64,000 nt of DNA from Vibrio methylphosphonaticus (lineage in GTDB: Bacteria; Pseudomonadota; Gammaproteobacteria; Enterobacterales; Vibrionaceae). Both the position numbers and the translations under genes were made by a program. The stretch lies in NCBI RefSeq assembly GCF_023634655.1, contig NZ_JAMKMS010000004.1:1-64000 (forward strand). Direction: 5' to 3'. This document shows positions 1 through 7,979 of the stretch, in pieces (the stretch's first letter is position 1; the number at the start of each line of letters is the position of its first letter). Under the pieces are notes generated by a model, which saw only the letters and a program-made list of their open reading frames with translations, was not told the DNA's origin and searched no databases.

Positions 1-816
1 ACTGGTTGTGGCAGGTATCTCAGAGAAGAATAGAAATCCCCATACGGGTGCGAGCACGGTTTCTAACATCAAAGTCATCGAGACTTCTGCTGCCGTGATA
101 TAACGAGTTGCCACCATCGACATCACTCTACCTAATGGCGCGGTAAACAATCCCATTGCTGCCATAATTAGCCAAGTATTTGTGCTGTAGGTACTCGGCT
201 CTGCGAAAAATGCCATGGTAATGGTAAGTAACACGCCGCCCAACGCTACGCTCGCCAATCTACTCACATCTTGATATTTCCGCAGCAAGGTGAACATTAG
301 CGACAGGCAGATCACCGAGAAAACAGCCAAAGCATCGCCAAACCAGCTTCCTGAACTAAACGATCCTGAAACAACAACGCCAATGCCTACCATGACAGAG
401 ATAATCGCCAAAACTGTCGAGCGGCTGGTTTTTTCACGTAACAGTAACCAACTAAATATTGCTGCGACGGCTGGGGAAGCGCTCAGAATCACGAAGGTAT
501 TAGCAATCGAGGTGTTCTTGATACTAAATACCAAGCCCGTCGCACTGCCTACCATCAAGACACCAGCGAACAGTAACGGCCAACCACTTTGAACCACGGC
601 TTTTCTAATGCCACGTTTGTCGTTTATCTTGAGCAAAATTGGCATTGAGATAGCGCTAAATAACCCGAAAAGAAATGCAGTATCAAAACCACTAACGCCA
701 GCGAAGCGGATAAATATCGGATCGATACTCATCAATACTGCGCCTATAAGTGCAACCATAAAACCGGTTGTGCGGCTATTCTTTACCGCCAAAGAAGGAA
801 GAGAAAAAACAGTCAT
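1..816 (-). CDS. EamA/DMT-family transporter, 3' end outside window
   Basis: An open frame of 272 codons runs without a stop from an ATG at 816 to the window edge, so the C-terminus is missing. The protein is almost entirely hydrophobic, with repeated transmembrane stretches. It has the two-repeat layout of drug/metabolite transporters: a helix reading GFMVALIGAVLMSIDPIFI near the start, and a second-half stretch ending FLFFSEIP, which resembles the LFLGE-P motif of EamA proteins. It should be an inner-membrane exporter of a small metabolite; the substrate cannot be read. It is divergent from the TetR gene at 927, with two operator-like dyads between them, so TetR control is likely. A purine-rich AGGGG lies before the ATG. 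Confidence 0.85.
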   Translation of the reverse strand, partial: MTVFSLPSLAVKNSRTTGFMVALIGAVLMSIDPIFIRFAGVSGFDTAFLFGLFSAISMPILLKINDKRGIRKAVVQSGWPLLFAGVLMVGSATGLVFSIKNTSIANTFVILSASPAVAAIFSWLLLREKTSRSTVLAIISVMVGIGVVVSGSFSSGSWFGDALAVFSVICLSLMFTLLRKYQDVSRLASVALGGVLLTITMAFFAEPSTYSTNTWLIMAAMGLFTAPLGRVMSMVATRYITAAEVSMTLMLETVLAPVWGFLFFSEIPATTS

Positions 817-830
817 GATGTACCCCTGTA

Positions 831-860
831 AAAAAATCATACTGGCGAGTATGATTTTTT
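831..860. promoter_or_regulatory. Perfect 13-bp dyad, candidate TetR operator
   Basis: The arms AAAAAATCATACT (831-843) and AGTATGATTTTTT (848-860) are perfect inverted complements around GGCG. The dyad starts 15 bp from the transporter ATG, in the divergent region shared with a TetR gene. Operator function is inferred. Confidence 0.6.
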
Positions 861-881
861 GTTGTTATTGTGTCAACAAAA

Positions 882-901
882 ATAATACCAGTGGGTATGA
901 T
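882..901. promoter_or_regulatory. Second, imperfect copy of the TetR-type dyad
   Basis: The sequence ATAATACC-AGTG-GGTATGAT repeats the core of the dyad at 831-860 with one mismatch between its arms. It ends 25 bp before the TetR start codon. Two related dyads between divergent genes fit autoregulation together with control of the transporter. Confidence 0.5.
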
Positions 902-926
902 CTATATTTTTTGAGGAAGGAAGCGG

Positions 927-1511
927 ATGAGTAAAATTGCGCAAAATAAAGAAAAGAAAAAGCAGGCTATCTTGGCTGCTGCAAAGTCTGTCTTTTTATC
1001 CGAGGGTTATAGCTCTGCCAGTATGGATGGCATAGCAGTGCAAGCGAAGATAACAAAGCAAACGCTCTATCGCTATTTCCCTTCCAAAATCGAGCTTTTC
1101 CAAGCAACTTTGCAACAGATCGGTGAAAACTATAATGATCGATATTCTCAACATCTCGCACTGGAAAGCACTCGAGATGCACTGATTGCGTTTGCAAGTG
1201 AGTTTATGAAGTTTCATTTATCGCAAGAACATATTGCGGTGCAACGACTATTGATTGCAGAAGCGGTCCAAGAACCTGAAATCGTCCAGCGTTTTATGCG
1301 CATGGGCCCGGACGACACCAACCGTTCGTTAAATGTCTTCTTTGTTGAACGGTTTAAATTACGCCAGCCTCATACCAAGATTGAACTTTGGATTGGTATG
1401 CTGTTAGCCCCTCGCTCTGAGGCGTTATTGGGGATGTCGGTTCTGAATGAGCAACAAATTGAGCAACATGCCATTGAGGCAACCGACGTGTTGCTTTTGG
1501 GAATTCAATAG
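927..1511 (+). CDS. TetR/AcrR-family transcriptional regulator
   Basis: A 194-residue protein with a typical TetR N-terminus. After a lysine-rich start, residues about 12-60 form the helix-turn-helix domain (AILAAAKSVFLSEGYSSASM, then AKITKQTLYRYFPSK, where YRYFPSK is the family hallmark). The remaining 130 or so residues are the helical ligand-binding and dimer domain, which is not conserved enough to name an effector. A GAGGAAGGAAG ribosome-binding site precedes the ATG. The gene is divergent from the EamA transporter, with two similar dyads in the 110-bp gap. It probably represses that exporter and itself until an inducer binds. Confidence 0.9.
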   Translation: MSKIAQNKEKKKQAILAAAKSVFLSEGYSSASMDGIAVQAKITKQTLYRYFPSKIELFQATLQQIGENYNDRYSQHLALESTRDALIAFASEFMKFHLSQEHIAVQRLLIAEAVQEPEIVQRFMRMGPDDTNRSLNVFFVERFKLRQPHTKIELWIGMLLAPRSEALLGMSVLNEQQIEQHAIEATDVLLLGIQ

Positions 1512-1556
1512 AGCACAGGGAGGTCGTCTACAGATTACGACTGCGTTGGAAAAACG

Positions 1557-1587
1557 TTCGTATTTTACTGGGGATTCGTATTTTACT
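1557..1587. repeat. 13-bp direct repeat in the 1512-1833 gap
   Basis: TTCGTATTTTACT occurs perfectly at 1557-1569 and 1575-1587, 18 bp apart. The rest of the 322-bp gap between the TetR and BASS genes is AT-rich and shows no convincing gene, hairpin terminator or RNA. Confidence 0.6.
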
Positions 1588-1833
1588 AAGGGAAAAATCA
1601 TTGCAGCTTCGCCAAAACACATGAATGAAGTCAAAAAACCTCTTGATACCAATCTCACAAACGTCTTGATACTAATCTCTCTTCATTTTTATGTGGATTG
1701 GTCATTTGAATTTAAATTCAAATATTGATTGATGGATATTGATAAACCCTGCTAATTTAATAACTCGTTAACATTACAGCAATGTATTGGTTGTAATCGT
1801 TTTTTAGCTACTTATCACACGGATGTTCTACCC

Positions 1834-2772
1834 ATGCTCGCTAAAATTATTACCCTATTTCCACTTTGGGCAATCCTTTGCTCAATCATTGCGTTTGTTA
1901 TGCCTGCCCCTTTTGCGTCTCAAAGCCCCATGATAGTGCCTTTATTGACCGTCATTATGTTAGCAATGGGGTTAACCTTAAAACCTTCAGATTTCTTGGC
2001 GGCAATTAAAAATAAAAAAGCCGTAGGCTTGGGTCTAGTGTTGCAATTTACGGTTATGCCGACAGCAGCCTTGCTGATTAGTTTGATACTAAGCTTCTCT
2101 CCTGAATTGACACTCGGCATGGTTTTGGTGGGCACGGTTGCGGGTGGAACCTCTTCAAATGTGATGTGCTATTTAGCAAAAGGCGATGTTGCGCTTTCCA
2201 TCACCATGACGGCATTATCTACATTTTTAGGTGTGATTTTGACACCGTTCATTATTGAATTGATTATGGGGCAGAGTGTCGATATTCCAGTTCTCGGCAT
2301 GATTCAAAGCCTATTTAAGATTGTATTCTTACCTGTGTCGATTGGCGTTTTATGTAATGTCTTTTTCAATAAAGCGGTCAGTAAAGTTGAACCGCTGTTA
2401 CCGCTTATTTCGATGATCGCCATTATTTTAGTGGTGGCGATTGTGGTTGCTTTAACGGGAAGTAAATTAGCGGCGGTAGGACCTATCGTTATGTTAGCGG
2501 TCATTATGCATAATGGCTTTGGTCTAACGGCCGGCTACTTTATCTCCAAAGCCATGGGGTTTGAAGAGAAAGTATGTCGCACCATAGCATTTGAAGTGGG
2601 GTTACAGAACTCAGGATTAGCCACCGCGTTAGCGTTGAAATTCTTCACACCGGCATCGGCTGTGGCGGGTTCACTTTTTTCCGTTTGGCACAACATATCG
2701 GGCTCCATCGTCGCGGGGTACTTTTCAAAGCGATCACCTAAAGAGCCTAGCCTATTGAAAGTCAGTGATTAA
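1834..2772 (+). CDS. Bile acid:sodium symporter (BASS)-family transporter
   Basis: A 312-residue integral membrane protein with nine or ten hydrophobic helices and no signal peptide. It carries BASS landmarks: a second helix ending VIMLAMGLTLKPSDF, a glycine-rich crossover VGTVAGGTSSNVMCYLAKGD at about residues 98-117, and FEVGLQNSGLATALA near residue 265, which corresponds to the second discontinuous helix. The family uses sodium to move organic anions such as bile acids or pantoate-type metabolites across the inner membrane; the substrate here is unknown. It stands alone, 320 bp after the TetR gene. No terminator is obvious downstream. Confidence 0.88.
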   Translation: MLAKIITLFPLWAILCSIIAFVMPAPFASQSPMIVPLLTVIMLAMGLTLKPSDFLAAIKNKKAVGLGLVLQFTVMPTAALLISLILSFSPELTLGMVLVGTVAGGTSSNVMCYLAKGDVALSITMTALSTFLGVILTPFIIELIMGQSVDIPVLGMIQSLFKIVFLPVSIGVLCNVFFNKAVSKVEPLLPLISMIAIILVVAIVVALTGSKLAAVGPIVMLAVIMHNGFGLTAGYFISKAMGFEEKVCRTIAFEVGLQNSGLATALALKFFTPASAVAGSLFSVWHNISGSIVAGYFSKRSPKEPSLLKVSD

Positions 2773-2989
2773 ATCACGTTATATTATTTGGTAGGGGAGT
2801 GGCGGCAATTTGGCTTATTGGATGAGAGCTTGTAGCAGAGCACGCTCTACTCGATGCTAATTGGTCGCCACTTCGTAAAAAAGGCGCTTCAAAGAATCTC
2901 GTGTATCCCAAACTGGGGTTAATAAACCGGGTCAATTTTACTGTTGTAGGGCGTTTGAGGCATCGAATAGATAGCAAGCCAACATAATG

Positions 2990-3060
2990 GTTATCCGGTT
3001 ATAGCTATCAAGTTATAGTTATCCGGTTATAGCTATCCAATTATCGTTATCCGATCATGG
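2990..3060. repeat. 28-bp tandem repeat in the 2773-3236 gap
   Basis: Two adjacent 28-bp units (2990-3017 and 3018-3045) share 25 of 28 positions, beginning GTTATCCGGTTATAGCTATC. A partial third unit, GTTATCCGATCATGG, follows. The rest of the 464-bp gap shows no gene; its last part should hold the promoter of the ABC operon at 3237. Confidence 0.7.
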
Positions 3061-3236
3061 TTTTTTAGTAACTCTGTTTCCCTCACGTTAATCTATATCC
3101 TCACTTTCGCAGTACAAGTGACTAATAAGTCGATGTTAATCGCGGTCTTTTTTGAATTATTGTCTAAAGTTTCATAGAGCTAACCATCGTGACCGTTGCC
3201 TAAAAAAACAGTACCTTCTCATTGTAGGGAGTAGAA

Positions 3237-3980
3237 ATGACCAGCCCCATCGTGACACTCAACCACGCCAGAAAAAACTTTGTTGATGGCAAAGAAACCC
3301 ATCGTGTGCTGGACGGTGTCGACTTTACCCTTACAACGGGTGCAAGTGTGGCCTTAACGGGTGCCAGTGGCAGCGGTAAAAGTACCTTACTCAACGTTAT
3401 AGCGGGCTTTGAACCGCTTTCAGAGGGGGAGCTATGGTTAGATGGCGATAACACTGCCGACTGGAAAGATCGCCAGTGGAGTCGATTCCGCTATCAAAAG
3501 CTGGGCGTTATCTTCCAACAGTTCAATCTATTAACCCCTCTCAACGTCAAGCAAAATATCGCCTTTCCCCTGCACTTGAATCAACAAGAATGGAGCGATT
3601 GGTGTGATTATTTGGTGGAAAAATTAGGCATCAGTGATCTGCTCAATCGGCATGTTGCTGCTCTCTCCGGTGGTCAGCAGCAGCGAGTGGCGATAGCGCG
3701 TGCATTGGCACACAAACCCAAATTGTTGCTTGCCGATGAACCCACAGGAAATCTCGATCAAAAAGCAGGGTTAGAGGTAATGAAGTTACTGAAGGAAATT
3801 ACCACACAAGGCAACACGGCGGTGCTTTTGGTGACTCACAGCTCAGAGTGTGCCGATTTTATGCAGACACAGCTTGTTTTAGATAATGGCCATTTGACTG
3901 ACACTCGCTTGAAGGTCGTTCAACAAAAAAATGGGTACCCTGAAGCGAAGAATCTCGAGCCACACCATGAAGCAAACTAG
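3237..3980 (+). CDS. ABC transporter ATP-binding protein, LolD/MacB-type
   Basis: A 247-residue nucleotide-binding subunit with all required motifs: Walker A GASGSGKST (42-50), Q-loop FQQFNLL (about 93-99), signature LSGGQQQR (143-150), Walker B LLLADE (163-168) and switch His 201. The sequence LADEPTGNLD is typical of the LolD/MacB/FtsE group, which works with FtsX-type permeases rather than importers. AGGGAG sits ahead of the ATG. It is the first gene of a three-gene operon and overlaps the permease start by 14 bp. It powers export or extraction from the inner membrane; the cargo is unknown. Confidence 0.93.
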   Translation: MTSPIVTLNHARKNFVDGKETHRVLDGVDFTLTTGASVALTGASGSGKSTLLNVIAGFEPLSEGELWLDGDNTADWKDRQWSRFRYQKLGVIFQQFNLLTPLNVKQNIAFPLHLNQQEWSDWCDYLVEKLGISDLLNRHVAALSGGQQQRVAIARALAHKPKLLLADEPTGNLDQKAGLEVMKLLKEITTQGNTAVLLVTHSSECADFMQTQLVLDNGHLTDTRLKVVQQKNGYPEAKNLEPHHEAN

Positions 3981-6462
3981 GCTCTCCCACACCAAAGTCG
4001 CTCTCAATTTATTTGCTGAGCACTACCGTCAATCCCCATTGCAAGCGGCGGCGATTCTAATAGGGATCGTACTTGCCGTGACCTTATTTGTCGCCGTGCA
4101 AGCCATTAACCTTAATGCCAAACGAAGCTACGCCGAATCCACCGAGCAACTCAGCGCCCAAGCACAGAACATGATTATTCCACCTGCTGGGCAAAACGAC
4201 TTACCAGAATCGCTTTATTTCAACCTAAGACAGCATGGATTAAGCGCGGCGCTTCCTGTGATAGAAGGTCGTGTCAGAGATAAGCAAGGTCGCCGTTGGT
4301 CGGTGCAAGGTAGCGATCTGATCGCTGCGCTCACATCACGTTCTCGTTATGCGGCAACTAACCAGAACGGTAGCGATGAAAATATTTCTTTGTTTAATAA
4401 CGCCTTGCCGTTGCCTCAACTTTTGGCGGGCAAGCCCATTGTGATGATGAGCCAATCGCAACACCAAATCTTGGGCGAAGTAGACACCCTGACTCTGGAT
4501 GAAACTAGCACCAAAGTGGTGGTGTTACCCGATGAATGGCAACTGGGTAGCAGAATGTTAATGGACATTGGTTTCGCTCAGCAGCTCCTAGGTAAGCAAG
4601 GGCGGCTTAGCTATATCGCTGTGTTTGATAGGAATAACAACACACAACAAAAATGGCAGAGCCTAGTAGGCGCGCAAGGGCAATGGATCGTCAATAACCA
4701 AAGCACGGATCTTGGTTCGATTACCGATAGTTTTCACCTTAATCTAACGGCCATGAGTTTATTAGCATTTTTAGTTGGCCTGTTCATCGCTTACAACGGT
4801 GTGAAGTACAGCTTGCTCAAGCGAAATCGGCTATTGGTGCAAATTCAGCAAGCGGGTATTGCGCCAAATTTTGTATTCTCAGCACTCCTTATCGAGCTGA
4901 CGATACTGGTCACAATCGGCGCTTCAATTGGATTTTTGTTGGGCATTCAACTCAGTCACTGGCTACATCCGACCGTGGCGATAACCCTTGAACAACTTTA
5001 TGGCGCAACATTGCTGCCCGGCACATGGCAGTGGCAGTGGCTACTACAAGCGTTAATACTCACGCTGGCCGCTACGCTTGTGGCTTGTTGGCAACATTTT
5101 AAGCAGCGGGTACGTCAGCCACTTGCATCACACGGTGGGTTTTACCAGATGCCGGAGGCGTCAAACGAAGGCGTGTTGTTTATCATCGGCACTGTGTTGA
5201 CGGCTCTCGCGTTATCAGGATTGTGGTTAAGTGAGCATCATCGCTTTACTATGGGGTGGCTCGGACTGTTAGTGGTATCGATTCCTTTATATGTCCCTAA
5301 AACGTTAAGTCTGTTAGCACATTGGAGCGAGCGGCGTACCAAGTCGGGGTTGATGCAGTATCTGTTTGCTGAACTGCGCGAGCTGATTGCTCCTCTTTCT
5401 CTTGCCATGATGGCATTACTTCTCGCAGTTACCGCCAACATAGGGATGAATACTTTGGTGGGCAGCTTTGAATTTACCTTAAAACAGTGGCTTGAACAGC
5501 GGTTACATGCTGACATTTACGTCAGTCCTGCCCAAGGTGAGATCGCGAATGTAGAACGCGCACTTGCGCAGTTTGATAACGTTGAAACCATCTACAAGCA
5601 ATATTACGTCGACGATAATTTGCAAGGTTTGCCCATTTTACTCGGCACCAAAGACCGAGACACGCTAGAGCAAACCATGGTATTTAAATCGCAAGTGGAT
5701 ACCTTTTGGCCACGCTTTTACCAAGGGGAGGTGGTCGCGATCAGCGAACCCACAGCGGTCAAACTTGGCTTACTGCTTGGTAGTGAACTCACGTTAGACG
5801 CCGTTCAAGGAAAAAAACTAAAAGTTGGCGCTATTTTCCACGATTACGGCTCGCCAAATGGCGAAGTCTTACTTGCCCCTAAATTGTGGTTTGAGAGTGG
5901 TTTTACTGACGTACCCACGAGCCTTGGAATTCAAGTTTCTGGCGACCAACAAGTCGCGTACGAACAACTTCGCCAACAACTGAATTTGCACCCCAGTCAG
6001 CTTTACGATCAAACACAAATCAAGTCCATTGCTTTAGACATATTCTCACAAACCTTTGCCATCACGCGGGCGCTCAATAGTGTCACTCTAATGGTGGCCG
6101 TAGTGGGATTGTTCTGCGCTTGTTTTATGTTGCTCGAGGCACGCAAAGCCGCTATTGCGAGGCTGTATGCGCTTGGCGTCAGCCGTCGACGACTAATGGG
6201 GATGGTCGTGGGACAAATCGTTGTTCTGGTCAGTTTTACTCTTGTTATCGCTCTGCCACTTGGCGCCATCGTCGGCTATGTGTTGACAGATATGGTCACT
6301 CTACGAGCCTTTGGTTGGAGCTTACAATACGTATGGAATTGGGGGGATGCATTGAGCATTGCCGCCATCACCATCTTGGTCGCGGTGATGGCCACCTTGT
6401 TGCCATTATGGCGTTTGGTGAATAAGCCTGTCGTATCCAGTTTACAGAGTGAGGTACTGTGA
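3967..6462 (+). CDS. ABC transporter permease, FtsX-like
   Basis: About 831 residues from the preferred ATG at 3967, which lies inside the end of the ATPase gene; an upstream in-frame start at 3931 would add 12 residues unlike an FtsX N-terminus. The protein starts with a membrane helix (QAAAILIGIVLAVTLFVAVQ), then a soluble region of about 200 residues, then three helices. A further four-helix half repeats this layout and ends in a FtsX domain (LMVAVVGLFCACFMLLEARKAAIARLYALGVS). This duplicated long form resembles the permeases of AttFG-type and LolCE-related exporters. It partners the preceding ATPase and the following lipoprotein. Confidence 0.88.
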   Translation: MKQTRLSHTKVALNLFAEHYRQSPLQAAAILIGIVLAVTLFVAVQAINLNAKRSYAESTEQLSAQAQNMIIPPAGQNDLPESLYFNLRQHGLSAALPVIEGRVRDKQGRRWSVQGSDLIAALTSRSRYAATNQNGSDENISLFNNALPLPQLLAGKPIVMMSQSQHQILGEVDTLTLDETSTKVVVLPDEWQLGSRMLMDIGFAQQLLGKQGRLSYIAVFDRNNNTQQKWQSLVGAQGQWIVNNQSTDLGSITDSFHLNLTAMSLLAFLVGLFIAYNGVKYSLLKRNRLLVQIQQAGIAPNFVFSALLIELTILVTIGASIGFLLGIQLSHWLHPTVAITLEQLYGATLLPGTWQWQWLLQALILTLAATLVACWQHFKQRVRQPLASHGGFYQMPEASNEGVLFIIGTVLTALALSGLWLSEHHRFTMGWLGLLVVSIPLYVPKTLSLLAHWSERRTKSGLMQYLFAELRELIAPLSLAMMALLLAVTANIGMNTLVGSFEFTLKQWLEQRLHADIYVSPAQGEIANVERALAQFDNVETIYKQYYVDDNLQGLPILLGTKDRDTLEQTMVFKSQVDTFWPRFYQGEVVAISEPTAVKLGLLLGSELTLDAVQGKKLKVGAIFHDYGSPNGEVLLAPKLWFESGFTDVPTSLGIQVSGDQQVAYEQLRQQLNLHPSQLYDQTQIKSIALDIFSQTFAITRALNSVTLMVAVVGLFCACFMLLEARKAAIARLYALGVSRRRLMGMVVGQIVVLVSFTLVIALPLGAIVGYVLTDMVTLRAFGWSLQYVWNWGDALSIAAITILVAVMATLLPLWRLVNKPVVSSLQSEVL

Positions 6463-7580
6463 TGAACCGAATCCCTAGAGGTGTCGCACTCACCCTGACC
6501 GCTTGGTTACTCATAGGTTGTGAAGATCCACAATCGTATCAAACGCAAAATATGGGCGTAATACTTGGCGAAAATACAGCACAAAGCGAGGATGCGCCAT
6601 TTACGAAAGTCGTCAGTGGTATCGATATTGCTTTCCCTTCTGACCATCAAGCACACCCTAACTTTCGACACGAATGGTGGTACTTAACCGCTAACCTAAC
6701 CGATGAAAACGGCCGCCCTTTAGGTGTGCAATGGACGCAGTTTCGTTTCGCTGCAGCCCCGCAAGAAAGTGAGAGTAGCACCAACAAAGGTACATGGCGC
6801 AGTCAACAAATTTATATGGCCCACAGCGCTGTTACAACGAAAAATAAACACTACGCCGATGAAAAATGGTCCCGCGAACACGCTGAATTTGCGGATGTGG
6901 AGGCTTCACCATTTCGTGTTTATCTAGACGATTGGCAATGGATGTCTGCTACCGATGATCTTTTTCCTGCCACGTTGAATGTAAACTCAGCCCAGTTTGG
7001 CTACTCGCTCAAGTTAACGTCCAGTGCGCCTTACCAAAAACAAGGGCAGCAAGGCTACAGCGTCAAAAGTGCCGATGGTCAGGTTGCTTCGTATTACTAC
7101 AGTCAGCCGTTCATTAATATCTCTGGTAAAGTCACGATTGATGGACAAACGCATCAGGTATCGGGCAAAGGTTGGATCGACCGAGAATGGAGTTCGCAGT
7201 TCTTGCTTGATTCACAACAAGGGTGGGATTGGTTTGCGCTAAGGTTGAGTGATACGACGAGTTTAGTCGTGTTTCAACTGCGAAATTCAATTGCAGGGGA
7301 AGCCAATTATACCCACGCTAAATTGATGCAGGAAAATGGGTCAGGAACCACTATCGGGCAGCAAGACATCCGCTTAGTCGCGATTAAGCAAACGGCAATC
7401 GACGGACGTGACTATCCAACAGAGTGGCGGCTTACGATACCAACACAACAGATTGATTTGACCGTTTCAGCGCTTAATCCAGATGCCAGAATGCCGCTTT
7501 CTGTGCCGTACTGGGAAGGACCCGTCGAGATTCAAGGATCACATTCTGGAACCGGCTATATGGAGCTGACAGGTTATTGA
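6462..7580 (+). CDS. AttH/CrtC-like (lipocalin-like) lipoprotein
   Basis: A 372-residue exported lipoprotein: the N-terminal helix ends in the lipobox LLIGC. The mature part has AttH/carotenoid 1,2-hydratase family landmarks: HEWWYLTANL near residue 70, GKGWIDREWSSQ near 240 and GWDWFALRL just after. In Agrobacterium attH lies beside ABC genes attE-attG, the same arrangement as here. The ATG at 6462 shares one base with the permease stop and has GAGG at good spacing; a GTG at 6459 is possible. No carotenoid genes are nearby, so a pigment role is unlikely. It may be the periplasmic partner of the exporter. Confidence 0.82.
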   Translation: MNRIPRGVALTLTAWLLIGCEDPQSYQTQNMGVILGENTAQSEDAPFTKVVSGIDIAFPSDHQAHPNFRHEWWYLTANLTDENGRPLGVQWTQFRFAAAPQESESSTNKGTWRSQQIYMAHSAVTTKNKHYADEKWSREHAEFADVEASPFRVYLDDWQWMSATDDLFPATLNVNSAQFGYSLKLTSSAPYQKQGQQGYSVKSADGQVASYYYSQPFINISGKVTIDGQTHQVSGKGWIDREWSSQFLLDSQQGWDWFALRLSDTTSLVVFQLRNSIAGEANYTHAKLMQENGSGTTIGQQDIRLVAIKQTAIDGRDYPTEWRLTIPTQQIDLTVSALNPDARMPLSVPYWEGPVEIQGSHSGTGYMELTGY

Positions 7581-7839
7581 TCGCACCGTCATATTCTTGG
7601 CAATGTGTACGGGTAAGGCTAATGCGCATTACACCAATGAGTCTCGATATTAAAAGAAATGGGATACGTGATTTGCTGGTGGTACTCAGTGCTAAAAACA
7701 AACAGCAAACCTCGTGAATTGTGCGTGCCGTGGGTAAGTGTTGATTCTCTGTTCGAGAGAAGAGCAGTTATTTTGAATAGATGAGTTGGAAAGCGGAGGC
7801 GGTCAAAGATAGTGCCGTGATTGGCGCGGTGATTTTTTG

Positions 7840-7893
7840 TGCTGCTGTTACTGTTACTGCTACTGCTACTGCTACCGCGACGGCGACGGCGAA
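7840..7893. repeat. Short-unit microsatellite in the 7581-7979 gap
   Basis: A run of six-base TACTGT/TACTGC units passes into GCGACG-like triplets over about 54 bp. It lies in the 399-bp gap between convergent genes, which otherwise holds only the terminator at 7934-7960. Confidence 0.65.
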
Positions 7894-7933
7894 GAGAAAG
7901 TAAGAAAATGTGTTCTATCGATTGACGAAAAAA

Positions 7934-7960
7934 AACCTCCTACTCAATGAGCAGGAGGTT
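7934..7960 (-). terminator. Rho-independent terminator of the alginate lyase gene
   Basis: The arms AACCTCCT and AGGAGGTT, extended by CTC/GAG after one mismatch, form a 12-position stem with an AAT loop. On the minus strand it is followed by a run of T, 20 bp past the lyase stop. Confidence 0.8.
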
Positions 7961-7979
7961 GGATTGTTATACGTGAGTA

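Noticed and set aside
290..934. Plus-strand frames of 100 and 108 codons before the TetR gene
   Set aside because: They are the reverse of the EamA transporter gene, whose hydrophobic repeats and start signals are clear on the minus strand.
6462..7580. Carotenoid 1,2-hydratase (CrtC) in carotenoid synthesis
   Set aside because: The domain is CrtC/AttH-like, but it is a lipoprotein in an ABC exporter operon and no carotenoid genes are in the window.
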